64,000 bases of DNA from JAWKSY01 sp041402125. Its GTDB lineage: Bacteria; Planctomycetota; GCA-002687715; DRQF01. The stretch is taken from the NCBI GenBank assembly GCA_041402125.1, contig JAWKSY010000007.1:124001-188000 (forward strand), read 5' to 3'. A program made the translations under genes and the position numbers. Shown here one piece after another: positions 9,244-16,543 of the stretch (position 1 is its first letter; every line of letters starts with the position of its first letter). The notes beneath the pieces were generated by a model. It was not told where the DNA came from. It saw only the letters and a program-made list of their open reading frames with translations, and ran no database searches.

Positions 9244-9619
9244 ATGACGAAGCGAATCAAGGTCGGCGACGTGGTCGTCGTCACCAAGGGCAAGGATCGC
9301 GGACGGCGCGGACGCGTCATCAAGATCCTGAAGGACGACGATCGCGTGATCGTCGGGGATCAACAAGGTGACGCGGCACCTCCGCCGCAACCCGCAAGAA
9401 CCCCTCGCTCGGCGGCCGCATCGAAGGAAGCGCTTCACGTCTCGAACGTGATGCCCTAGTCGGACAAGGACCAGAAGGGCGTTCGCGTCCGGATGGGCGA
9501 TAAGAGGGGGGACCAAGGTCCGCATCTCCGCCGCCTCAGGCGCCAAGCTGCCGCGGCTCCGGTCGCGGCCAAGGCCGAAGAGGCAGTCCAAGACGAAGAA
9601 GGGCGACGGCGACGCCTGA
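9244..9619 (+). CDS. rplX: 50S ribosomal protein L24 (frame-disrupted)
   Basis: L24 is an early 50S assembly factor with a KOW domain. The first 39 residues are clean: MTKRIKVGDVVVVTKGKDRG, then RRGRVIKILKDDDRVIVGD. An indel near 9360 shifts the frame; NKVTRHLRRNP, LHVSNVMPYSDKDQKGVRVR and TKVRISASGAKLPR follow in other frames. An apparent in-frame TAG at about 9458 sits exactly where PYSDKD is expected, so it is most likely an artefact. The stop at 9617-9619 precedes rplE by 18 nt. This is the last gene of the damaged stretch. Confidence 0.85.
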
Positions 9620-9637
9620 TCGCCGGAGAGTTGAACG

Positions 9638-10201
9638 ATGTCGACGACGATGACCTACCGGCCGCGGCTGCAGAAGCTCTACGAGGAGCAGATCGCCCCG
9701 GCCATCAAGGAAAAGTTCGCCCTGACGAACGTCCACCAGACGCCGCGACTGCTGAAGATCGTGGTGAACATGGGCGTCGGCAAGGCGATCGAGAACAAGA
9801 AGCGCCTCGACCAGGCCATGGCCGAGCTCGGACAGATCACGGGTCAGAAGGCCTCGCTCCGGCGGGCCAAGATCTCGGTCGCCGGCTTCAAGCTCCGGAC
9901 CGGGATGCCCATCGGCTGCTGCGTGACCCTGCGCGGCCAGCGGATGTGGGACTTCGCCGATCGCCTCTTCACGCTGGCCCTGCCCCGCGTGCGTGACTTC
10001 CGCGGCATCAAGCGTTCGAGCTTCGACGGTCGCGGCAACTTCTCGATGGGCGTGGCGGACCAGGTCGTGTTCCCGGAGATCCGGGTCGACAAGGTCGAGA
10101 ACCAGCAGGGCATGGACGTGACCTTCGTCGTCTCCGGCGGCAGTGACGCGATGTCCTTCGAGCTGCTCCAGCAGCTCGGACTGCCGTTCCGCAAGGACTG
10201 A
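9638..10201 (+). CDS. rplE: 50S ribosomal protein L5
   Basis: L5 binds 5S rRNA in the central protuberance. The 187-residue product is intact and starts at ATG 9638 (MSTTMTYRPRLQKLYEEQIA). Conserved stretches include KIVVNMGVGKAIENKK, the ITGQKASLRRAKISVAGFKL segment near residues 67-86, and the C-terminal FEIRVDK-type VFPEIRVDKVENQQGMDVT. The last residues (LLQQLGLPF) match the family. The sequence quality is normal again here. The next gene is rpsH; rpsN, usually found between them, is not present. Confidence 0.97.
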   Translation: MSTTMTYRPRLQKLYEEQIAPAIKEKFALTNVHQTPRLLKIVVNMGVGKAIENKKRLDQAMAELGQITGQKASLRRAKISVAGFKLRTGMPIGCCVTLRGQRMWDFADRLFTLALPRVRDFRGIKRSSFDGRGNFSMGVADQVVFPEIRVDKVENQQGMDVTFVVSGGSDAMSFELLQQLGLPFRKD

Positions 10202-10258
10202 ACAGAAAGCACTCTCGAGCGGCTCCGTCAGTCGCCCGAAGATCACGAGGTACTGCGC

Positions 10259-10660
10259 ATGAGCATGACCGACCCCATCGCGGACATGTTGACCCGGATC
10301 CGCAACGCGAATGCGATCCGGCGTCGTCAGGTCGACGTCCCCCTCAGCAAGCTGAAGGTGGGCGTGGCCGATGTCCTGAAGCGGAGCGGCTACATCAAGG
10401 ACTACCGTCTCCTCGACGGAGCGCCGAAGGATCGGATGATCCGACTGGAGCTCAAGTACGGTGAGGACGGTGAGCTCGTCATCAACGAGATCAAGCGCTT
10501 CAGCAGCCCGGGTCGTCGCGTCTACCGCGGCGTGAACGAGCTGCCCCAGGTCCTCAACGGACTCGGGATCTGCATCCTCAGCACCTCCCAGGGGGTCCTG
10601 AGCGACGCCGAGGCGCGGGACAAGAACACGGGGGGCGAGGTTCTCGCCACCGTCTGGTAG
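10259..10660 (+). CDS. rpsH: 30S ribosomal protein S8
   Basis: S8 binds the central domain of 16S rRNA, and in E. coli it represses the spc operon. The 133-residue product begins MSMTDPIADMLTRIRNAN and ends in the family signature STSQGVLSDAEARDKNTGGE followed by VLATVW. The length is normal. It follows rplE by 57 nt with no room for rpsN (S14), which must be encoded elsewhere. It is followed after 10 nt by rplF. Confidence 0.97.
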   Translation: MSMTDPIADMLTRIRNANAIRRRQVDVPLSKLKVGVADVLKRSGYIKDYRLLDGAPKDRMIRLELKYGEDGELVINEIKRFSSPGRRVYRGVNELPQVLNGLGICILSTSQGVLSDAEARDKNTGGEVLATVW

Positions 10661-10670
10661 GAGCGGAAGG

Positions 10671-11216
10671 ATGTCGCGAATCGGCAAGCAACCCGTCGCC
10701 ATTCCGTCCGGAATCGACGTCACCGTCAAGGGTGGCGAGGTGACGGTGAAGGGCAAGAACGGTCAGCTCTCGCAGTCCTTCGACACGCGCCACGTGGCGA
10801 TCGAGGTCAAGGACGGCGCGGTGGAAGTGACCCGGAAGTCCGACCTCAAGCAGGCTCGGGCGATGCACGGTCTCTACCGCGCCCTGATCCAGAACATGAT
10901 CGTCGGCTGCTCGAACGGCTTCCGCCGCGAGCTCGAGATCGAGGGCGTCGGTTACCAGGCCAAGGCGGCCGGGAACACGCTGACGCTCCAGATCGGATTC
11001 TGCCATCCGGTCGAGATCCCGATGCCTGACGGCGTGACCTGCGAGACGCCCGCGAACACGAAGATCGTGCTCAGCGGTCCGGACAAGCAGGCCATCGGTC
11101 AGATCGCCGCGAACATCCGTGGCGTGCGTCCGCCCGAGCCCTACAAGGGCAAGGGTATCCGCTACGCCGGCGAGCACATCCGCCGCAAGGCCGGCAAGTC
11201 GGTCTCCGGCAAGTAG
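10671..11216 (+). CDS. rplF: 50S ribosomal protein L6
   Basis: L6 lies near the factor-binding site of the large subunit. The 181-residue product starts MSRIGKQPVAIPSGI and has two repeated domains. The C-terminal one carries the diagnostic GVRPPEPYKGKGIRYAGE (about residues 151-168) followed by the basic tail RKAGKSVSGK. The length is standard. ATG 10671 follows gagcggaagg. It belongs to the spc-type operon and is followed after 14 nt by rplR. Confidence 0.97.
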   Translation: MSRIGKQPVAIPSGIDVTVKGGEVTVKGKNGQLSQSFDTRHVAIEVKDGAVEVTRKSDLKQARAMHGLYRALIQNMIVGCSNGFRRELEIEGVGYQAKAAGNTLTLQIGFCHPVEIPMPDGVTCETPANTKIVLSGPDKQAIGQIAANIRGVRPPEPYKGKGIRYAGEHIRRKAGKSVSGK

Positions 11217-11230
11217 AGGTAGGAAGATCC

Positions 11231-11602
11231 ATGGCGAATCTCACCAAACTGAAGGCCGTTCGCTACGCGCGCCGCAAGAAGTCGGTCCGTCGCGATCTCT
11301 TCGGCACGAACGAGCGGCCGCGGATGTCGGTCTTCCGCACCGCCAAGCACATCTACGTCCAGATCGTCAACGACTTCGACGGCAAGACGCTCGTCTCGAG
11401 CTCGACGCTCGCCAAGGACCTCAAGGGCACGCTGAAGAACGGCGGGAACTGCGAGGCGGCGAAGCTCGTCGGCGAGAACATCGCCGAGAAGGCCCTCGCG
11501 GCCGGCGTGAAGTCCGTCGTCTTCGATCGCAACGGCTTCCGCTACCACGGACGTCTGAAGGCTCTCGCCGACGCGGCGCGTGAGAAAGGACTCGACTTCT
11601 GA
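11231..11602 (+). CDS. rplR: 50S ribosomal protein L18
   Basis: L18 binds 5S rRNA together with L5. The 123-residue product has the family length. The conserved RYARRKKSVRRDLFGTNERP (near residues 10-29) is followed by RMSVFRTAKHIYVQIVND, and the C-terminal half has VVFDRNGFRYHGRLKALADA. ATG 11231 is preceded by gaggtaggaag, a good ribosome-binding site. Its stop shares a base with the rpsE start (11602), indicating translational coupling. Confidence 0.97.
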   Translation: MANLTKLKAVRYARRKKSVRRDLFGTNERPRMSVFRTAKHIYVQIVNDFDGKTLVSSSTLAKDLKGTLKNGGNCEAAKLVGENIAEKALAAGVKSVVFDRNGFRYHGRLKALADAAREKGLDF

Positions 11603-12273
11603 TGAGCGATCAGAACGGCAACAACGAGGTTCCGGCCGAGGTCACCCCGGATCAGCCGGCGGCGACGGGTGGTGACGACGCTTCGAGTTCGTCCTCCGAC
11701 GAGGGCCGCGGCGGACGCGGCGGTCGGGGCGGACGCGGCGGGCGCGGCGGCCGTGACGGCGGCCGCGGCCGCGGTCGCGACGGCGGCCGCGGCGGCGAGC
11801 GCGAGCAGAGCGAGTTCGTCGAGAACGTCGTCCGCATCAACCGCTGCGCGGCGGTGGTGAAGGGCGGTCGTCGTTTCAGCTTCTCGGCGCTCGTGGTGTC
11901 CGGCGACACGAAGGGACGCGTCGGCGTCGGCTTCGGCAAGGCCAAGGACGTCCAGGGCGCGGTCGAGAAGGGCACGAAGGACTCCCGGCGCAACCTCATG
12001 AAGGTGCCGATGGTCGGAACGACCATCCCTCACGAGGTCACCGGCCGCTTCTGCTCCTCGGTCGTGAAGCTCAAGCCCGCCCCGAAGGGCAAGGGCATCA
12101 TCGGCTGCGCGGTCGTCCGCGCGGTGGCCGAGGGTGCCGGCATCAGCGACATCGTCACGAAGTCGCTCGGCAACAACAATCCGATGAACCTGCTCAAGGC
12201 GACCATGGACGCCATGAGCAAGCTCAAGAGCAAGGAGCGCTTCGAGGCGCTCCGCGGAGTGAAGCTGTCATGA
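11602..12273 (+). CDS. rpsE: 30S ribosomal protein S5 with N-terminal RGG-rich extension
   Basis: S5 affects translational fidelity and mRNA unwinding at the entry channel. The conserved domain begins around residue 70 (EFVENVVRINRCAAVVKGGR) and continues through GRVGVGFGKAKDVQGAVEKG, with the usual NNNPMNLLKATMDAM near the end. The first 70 residues are unusual: an acidic, serine-rich start (DDASSSSSDE) followed by a run of RGG and RG units at about 35-65. Total length is 223 residues, against about 166 in E. coli. RGG tracts commonly bind RNA. No alternative start fits, and the overlap with rplR supports ATG 11602. Confidence 0.96.
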   Translation: MSDQNGNNEVPAEVTPDQPAATGGDDASSSSSDEGRGGRGGRGGRGGRGGRDGGRGRGRDGGRGGEREQSEFVENVVRINRCAAVVKGGRRFSFSALVVSGDTKGRVGVGFGKAKDVQGAVEKGTKDSRRNLMKVPMVGTTIPHEVTGRFCSSVVKLKPAPKGKGIIGCAVVRAVAEGAGISDIVTKSLGNNNPMNLLKATMDAMSKLKSKERFEALRGVKLS

Positions 12274-12722
12274 ACCTCTCCGACCTCAATCAGGTCCCGA
12301 TGAAGCGCGCGAAGCGCAAGCGTCTCGGCCGCGGCCCGGCTTCGGGTCAGGGCAAGACGGCCGGTCGCGGCACGAAGGGCCAGAAGGCCCGCTCGGGATA
12401 CAGCCGCCGCTTCGGCTTCGAAGGCGGCCAGATGCCGCTCTACCGCCGCCTGCCGAAGAAGGGCTTCACGAACGCCCTCTTCCGGGTGGAGTACTCGATC
12501 GTCAACGTCGGCTCGCTCGAGGAACTCGAGGCCGGGACGACGGTCACGCTCGAGCTCCTGAAGGAGCTCGGCATGGTGAAGAAGAACGCCTCCCGCCTGA
12601 AGATCCTCGGCAAGGGCGCGCTCGCCAAGAAGCTCTCCGTTGAGGCTCACGCCTTCAGCGCGACGGCGAAGCAGGCCATCGAGGACGCCGGAGGGAGCGC
12701 GACGGAGGTCGCCGCGTCATGA
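12270..12722 (+). CDS. rplO: 50S ribosomal protein L15
   Basis: L15 is a late-assembling 50S protein. The 150-residue product has the glycine-rich N-terminal tail of the family (KRLGRGPASGQGKTAGRGTK, about residues 17-36), followed by KARSGYSRRFGFEGGQMPLY and a globular C-terminal part. It overlaps rpsE by 4 nt (ATGA) and secY by 4 nt. rpmD (L30), normally between rpsE and rplO, is absent. All features are otherwise typical. Confidence 0.97.
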   Translation: MNLSDLNQVPMKRAKRKRLGRGPASGQGKTAGRGTKGQKARSGYSRRFGFEGGQMPLYRRLPKKGFTNALFRVEYSIVNVGSLEELEAGTTVTLELLKELGMVKKNASRLKILGKGALAKKLSVEAHAFSATAKQAIEDAGGSATEVAAS

Positions 12723-14080
12723 GTTCGACCGCAGCGTTCGCGAACGTCTTCCGGGTGCCGGATCTTCGCAAGAAGATCATGCTCACCCTGGGGCTGCTCT
12801 TCATCTACCGGATCGGGTTCCACATCCCGCTCCCGGGGGTGGACGTCCGCGTGCTGCAGGGGCTCGCCGACAAGGCCTCCGGCAACGACATCCTCGGTCT
12901 GATGAACGTCCTCTCGGGCGGTCGTCTGAACCTCCCGGTGCTGTTCTCGCTGGGCATCCTGCCCTACATCACCGCGTCGATCATCTTCAGCCTGCTGGTG
13001 AAGGTCGTCCCGCGCCTCGAGGCCCTCTCCAAGGAGGGGCCGGCCGGGCAGCGTAAGATCAACCAGCTCACCCGCGTCGCCACCGTCCCGCTGACGATGG
13101 TGCAGGGAATCATCCTCTGCACCACGCAGTTCCGGAACCTCCAGGGCCCGGTCGGCGCCAGTGACGTCCAGACCTACATGATCCCCGCCTTCCACGACGG
13201 GAGCCTGTGGTCGACGATCTACGTCGGCTTCATGATCGTCGCGGGCCTCACCGCCGGCACCATGTTCGTCATGTGGCTCGGCGAGCAGATCACCGAGTTC
13301 GGCATCGGCAACGGCGCCTCGCTGATCATCATGGCGGGCATCATCGCCTCGCTGCCGCAGGTTCTCGGAAAGCTCGTCAGCGACGCGGTCGATGATCGCT
13401 CGCAGGTGCTCGTCATGGCCGTGCTCTTCATCGTGTTCATCTTCGTCGTGTTCGGCGTCGTCTTGATCACGCGAGGGCAGCGTCGCATCCCGATCCAGCA
13501 GGCCAAGCTCATGCGCGGCCGCAAGATGGTCGGCGGCGCCCGCCACTACCTGCCGCTGAAGGTGAACATGGCGAACGTCATGCCCGTCATCTTCGCGTCG
13601 TCGCTGCTGATGTTCCCGAACCTGATCTACAACATGGTCGCGGGCAGCCACAGCGGACTCCTTCCGGCCGGCGGCTGGTGGTACTCGGTGCTCTTCATCG
13701 GGCTGATCTTCTTCTTCAGCTTCTTCTGGACGTCGATGATGTTCCAGCCGGCGGAGATGGCGAACAACCTCAAGGAGTACGGCTCCTTCATCCCGGGCAT
13801 CCGCCCGGGCAAGAAGACGGCCGAGTTCCTCGAGCGCGTCATGGTCCGCGTCACGCTGGCCGGCTCGTTCTTCCTCGCGATCATCGCGATCCTGCCGAAC
13901 CTCATCGCCGCGTCGCTGAACGTGGACGCCCTCACCGCCAGTTTCCTCGGCGGAACGAGCATCCTCATCATCGTCGGCGTGGCCCTGGATCTCGTGGACA
14001 AGCTCAACGCCCAGCTCGTGGCGAGCAACTACGAGGGCTTCATGGGCGCGACGGCCGCGAAGCGCGGCGGCGCGGCCTGA
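12719..14080 (+). CDS. secY: protein translocase subunit SecY
   Basis: SecY is the channel of the general secretion pathway. The 453-residue product has about ten hydrophobic spans. It starts with FANVFRVPDLRKKIMLTLGL and contains IYRIGFHIPLPGVD in the first transmembrane region. SGGRLNLPVLFSLGILPYIT lies near residues 62-81, and a GNGASLIIMAGI motif lies near 200. The cytoplasmic loop 5 carries the arginine-rich RGQRRIPIQQAKLMRGRK. ATGA overlap with rplO places it in the spc operon, as in most bacteria. No truncation was seen. Confidence 0.97.
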   Translation: MSSTAAFANVFRVPDLRKKIMLTLGLLFIYRIGFHIPLPGVDVRVLQGLADKASGNDILGLMNVLSGGRLNLPVLFSLGILPYITASIIFSLLVKVVPRLEALSKEGPAGQRKINQLTRVATVPLTMVQGIILCTTQFRNLQGPVGASDVQTYMIPAFHDGSLWSTIYVGFMIVAGLTAGTMFVMWLGEQITEFGIGNGASLIIMAGIIASLPQVLGKLVSDAVDDRSQVLVMAVLFIVFIFVVFGVVLITRGQRRIPIQQAKLMRGRKMVGGARHYLPLKVNMANVMPVIFASSLLMFPNLIYNMVAGSHSGLLPAGGWWYSVLFIGLIFFFSFFWTSMMFQPAEMANNLKEYGSFIPGIRPGKKTAEFLERVMVRVTLAGSFFLAIIAILPNLIAASLNVDALTASFLGGTSILIIVGVALDLVDKLNAQLVASNYEGFMGATAAKRGGAA

Positions 14081-14096
14081 AGGGGGCGGAGACGAG

Positions 14097-14734
14097 ATGA
14101 ACCTGGTCTTCCTCGGTGGTCCCGGAGCGGGAAAGGGCACGCAGGCCAAGCGGCTGGCGGAAGCTCGATCCTGGCCCCACATCTCGACCGGCGACATGCT
14201 CCGCGAGGCGCGTGAGGCCGACACCGAGGTGGGACGCGAGGCGGCCCGCTACATGGACAAGGGGGCGCTGGTTCCCGACGACGTCATGTGCGCCGTCGTG
14301 GCCGAGCGCCTCGAGATGGACGACTGCCGCGAGGGCTGGATCCTCGACGGTTTTCCCCGGACGCGGGTCCAGGCCGATGCCCTGGACGAGACGCTCGCGA
14401 AGATCGGCACCCGGCTCGATGCCTGTGTCTTCTTCTCGATCGAGGAGGCCGCGCTCATCCGTCGGCTGACCGGACGACGGATCTGTTCAAGTGCCAGGCG
14501 ATCTATCACCTGGAGAACCGGCCGCCGAAGCAGGACGGCATCTGCGACCTGTGCGGCGGGACGCTTTATCAGCGTTCGGATGACAACGAGGAGTCGGCCC
14601 GGCACCGGCTCGAAGTATTCGAGGCTTCAACTCGCGAACTCGTAGAGTTTTACGACGCTTCCGGACGCCTGCGGCGCATCGACGCCGGGGGGACGATGGA
14701 AGAAGTCACCGCGAGTCTTGAGGCCATTTTGTAG
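14097..14734 (+). CDS. adk: adenylate kinase, zinc-type LID (one frameshift)
   Basis: Adenylate kinase interconverts ATP+AMP and 2 ADP. The P-loop GGPGAGKGTQ is at residues 7-16, STGDMLRE follows, and the GFPRTRVQAD segment is present. The first frame reads to LTGRRICS (about 14490). The rest, starting KCQAIYHLENRPPKQDGICD, then LCGGTLYQRSDDNEES, is in the next frame. Adding one base in tgttcaag restores 212 residues. The LID carries two CxxC pairs (ICSKC and CDLC), the zinc-binding form known from Gram-positive and some other adenylate kinases. It follows secY by 16 nt; map and infA are missing after it. An indel error is likelier than loss of an essential gene. Confidence 0.93.
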
Positions 14735-14746
14735 GGTTCTTACACT
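14718..14746 (+). promoter_or_regulatory. putative promoter for rpmJ-rpsM-rpsK-rpsD-rpoA-rplQ
   Basis: TTGAGG (14718-14723), a 17-bp spacer and TACACT (14741-14746) overlap the 3' end of adk, about 100 nt before rpmJ. The location suggests separate control of the alpha-type operon. Confidence 0.45.
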
Positions 14747-14842
14747 TTTCGGCTCCGATTTCGGGTGCAACGTCGATTCCAAACGCCGTCTGCGTAAGCG
14801 CTTAGCGCGCCGATCAGTGGGGCACCCAACGGGAGGCTGGTG

Positions 14843-14956
14843 ATGAAGGTCAGGGCTTCGATCAAGCGCATCTGCGAGAACTGCAAGATCGTCCGGCGTC
14901 GCCGCGTCGTCTTCGTTCTCTGCACGAATCCCCGTCACAAGCAGCGTCAGGGCTGA
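14843..14956 (+). CDS. rpmJ: 50S ribosomal protein L36
   Basis: L36 is the smallest 50S protein and stabilises 23S rRNA near the factor-binding region. The gene is only 37 codons: MKVRASIKRICENCKIVRRR, then RVVFVLCTNPRHKQRQG, with the stop TGA at 14954-14956. The zinc ligands of the C+ form are all present (C11, C14, C27, H32). A ribosome-binding site (gggaggctgg) precedes ATG 14843. It leads the rpsM-rpsK-rpsD-rpoA-rplQ group in the classical order. Confidence 0.95.
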   Translation: MKVRASIKRICENCKIVRRRRVVFVLCTNPRHKQRQG

Positions 14957-14977
14957 CGGGAGCAAAGGAACGCACTC

Positions 14978-15346
14978 ATGCCGCGTGTAGCTGGAATCGA
15001 CATTCCGAACGAGAAGAACATCAGCATCTCGCTGAGGTACGTCTTCGGCATCGGACCCAAGAAGGCGCTCGAGATCCTCGAAGCCGTGAACATCCCGGCC
15101 ACCACCAAGGCCCGGGATCTCAACGAGGAAGAGGTCACGCGCATCAACAACGAGATCGAGCGGAACCACCTCGTCGAAGGTCAGCTCCGCCGTCAAGTCA
15201 TCAGCAACGTGCAGCGCCTGAAGGACATCCGGTCCTACCGGGGTCTGCGTCACATCCGCGGGCTGCCCGTGCGCGGTCAGCAGACCCAGTCCAACGCTCG
15301 CACCCGCAAGGGCCCGCGCGTCACCGTGGCTGGCAAGAAGAAGTAG
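14978..15346 (+). CDS. rpsM: 30S ribosomal protein S13
   Basis: S13 contacts 50S bridges and the P-site tRNA. The 122-residue product begins MPRVAGIDIPNEKNISISLR and has the helix-hairpin segment YVFGIGPKKALEILE. Later come RSYRGLRHIRGLPVRGQQTQ and the basic C-terminus NARTRKGPRVTVAGKKK, which matches S13 closely. The ATG follows ggagcaaagg at suitable spacing. It lies 21 nt after rpmJ and 9 nt before rpsK. Confidence 0.97.
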   Translation: MPRVAGIDIPNEKNISISLRYVFGIGPKKALEILEAVNIPATTKARDLNEEEVTRINNEIERNHLVEGQLRRQVISNVQRLKDIRSYRGLRHIRGLPVRGQQTQSNARTRKGPRVTVAGKKK

Positions 15347-15355
15347 AGCTGAGCC

Positions 15356-15736
15356 ATGGCCAAGACCGCCAAGAAGAAGATCCGCAAGAACGTCGTCAAG
15401 GGTGTGGCGCACATCAAGGCGACCTTCAACAACACCATCATCACGGTGACCGACACCACCGGCGCGACCCTCTGCTGGGACAGCGCCGGCACGATCGGCT
15501 ACAAGGGCTCGCGCAAGAGCACGCCCTACGCCGCGCAGCGAGCGGCCGAGAAGGTCGCCGACAAGGCGCGCAAGTTCGGCGTTCGCGAAGTGGAGGTCTG
15601 GATCAAGGGTCCGGGCTCCGGTCGCGAGTCGGCCGTCCGCGCCCTCAAGGCCTCCGGGATCGACATCAAGGCGATCCAGGACGTGACCGCCGTTCCCCAC
15701 AACGGCTGCCGGCCGCGCAAGCGCCGTCGCGTCTGA
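15356..15736 (+). CDS. rpsK: 30S ribosomal protein S11
   Basis: S11 is in the 30S platform at the E site and Shine-Dalgarno helix. The 126-residue product contains GVAHIKATFNNTIITVTD (about residues 16-33), GYKGSRKSTPYAAQRAAEK and the glycine-rich VWIKGPGSGRESAVRALKAS. The C-terminal DVTAVPHNGCRPRKRRRV is the standard S11 ending, including the conserved -HNGCRPPK-like motif. Its length is normal. It lies in the rpsM-rpsK-rpsD group. Confidence 0.97.
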   Translation: MAKTAKKKIRKNVVKGVAHIKATFNNTIITVTDTTGATLCWDSAGTIGYKGSRKSTPYAAQRAAEKVADKARKFGVREVEVWIKGPGSGRESAVRALKASGIDIKAIQDVTAVPHNGCRPRKRRRV

Positions 15737-15804
15737 ACTCCGACCCGAACGAACCCGGGCACCGCGCGCGACGCGCCGTCCCACGAGAAGCGAGATAGAG
15801 ATCG

Positions 15805-16437
15805 ATGGCCAGAAACACGGGACCGAAGTGTCGCCTGTGCCGCCGCGAGGGCATGAAGCTCATGCTCAAGGGCGAGCGCTGCCACACCGTCAAGTGCGCG
15901 GTCGAGCGTCGTGGCACCCCCCCGGGGATCCACACCTGGAGCCGTCAGCGCAAGAGCTCCTATGGGCTCCAGCTTCGCGAGAAGCAGCGCCTGAAGCGGA
16001 TCTACGGCGTCATGGAGCGCCAGTTCCGCAACTACTTCAAGCGCGCGCAGCAGAAGAAGGGCAACACCGGCGCGAACCTGGTTCGCGAGGTCGAGATCCG
16101 TCTCGACAACGTGGTGCGGGCCGCCGGCCTCGCCTACGGTCCGGCGAGCGCCCGCCAGCTCGTGGCGCACGGTCACGTCTACGTGAACGGCCGCCGCACG
16201 AACCGCCCCTCGGCCCAGGTGAAGGCCGGTGACGTCATCACGATCACCGAGCGCGAGAAGGTCCGCAAGAACCTCCTCGCGATCGCCGAGGGCACGAAGG
16301 CCTACGTCGTCGAGACGCCGGAGTGGCTCGAGGTCGATCGGGAGAAGCTGACGGCGAAGGTCCTGAGCCTTCCGACCCGTGAGCAGTTCCCCTACCCGAT
16401 CAACCCGCTGCTCATCGTCGAAGGCATGTCCAAGTAA
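15805..16437 (+). CDS. rpsD: 30S ribosomal protein S4, zinc-binding form
   Basis: S4 nucleates 16S rRNA assembly and, in many bacteria, represses its operon. The 210-residue product begins MARNTGPKCRLCRREGMKLM and retains four cysteines (C9, C12, C26, C31), the zinc-binding C+ version. The S4 RNA-binding domain follows (RLDNVVRAAGLAYGPASARQ, then HGHVYVNGRR). It ends LPTREQFPYPINPLLIVEGM. The ATG follows gcgagatagagatcg. The gap to rpoA is 106 nt and holds a perfect 10-bp hairpin. Confidence 0.97.
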   Translation: MARNTGPKCRLCRREGMKLMLKGERCHTVKCAVERRGTPPGIHTWSRQRKSSYGLQLREKQRLKRIYGVMERQFRNYFKRAQQKKGNTGANLVREVEIRLDNVVRAAGLAYGPASARQLVAHGHVYVNGRRTNRPSAQVKAGDVITITEREKVRKNLLAIAEGTKAYVVETPEWLEVDREKLTAKVLSLPTREQFPYPINPLLIVEGMSK

Positions 16438-16471
16438 TCGAGTTCCGGAGCCCCGGGGGGGGCGAATGGTG

Positions 16472-16494
16472 CGCGCCGACCCGCGGTCGGCGCG
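16472..16494 (+). terminator. perfect hairpin between rpsD and rpoA
   Basis: Bases 16472-16481 and 16485-16494 form a perfect 10-bp stem with a 3-nt loop, lying 50 nt before rpoA. There is only TT downstream, so full termination is doubtful; attenuation, RNA processing or a pause are equally possible. Confidence 0.4.
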
Positions 16495-16543
16495 TTGCCC
16501 TGCACTCCCGGGATGATTCCGATACGCCGCGGAGGGAAACCTG

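Noticed and set aside
5660..9600. Genuine pseudogene block or a displaced second ribosomal operon
   Set aside because: Order and conserved residues are complete, flanks are intact and single copy, and codon use is unchanged. Ten essential genes would all have to be lost at once.
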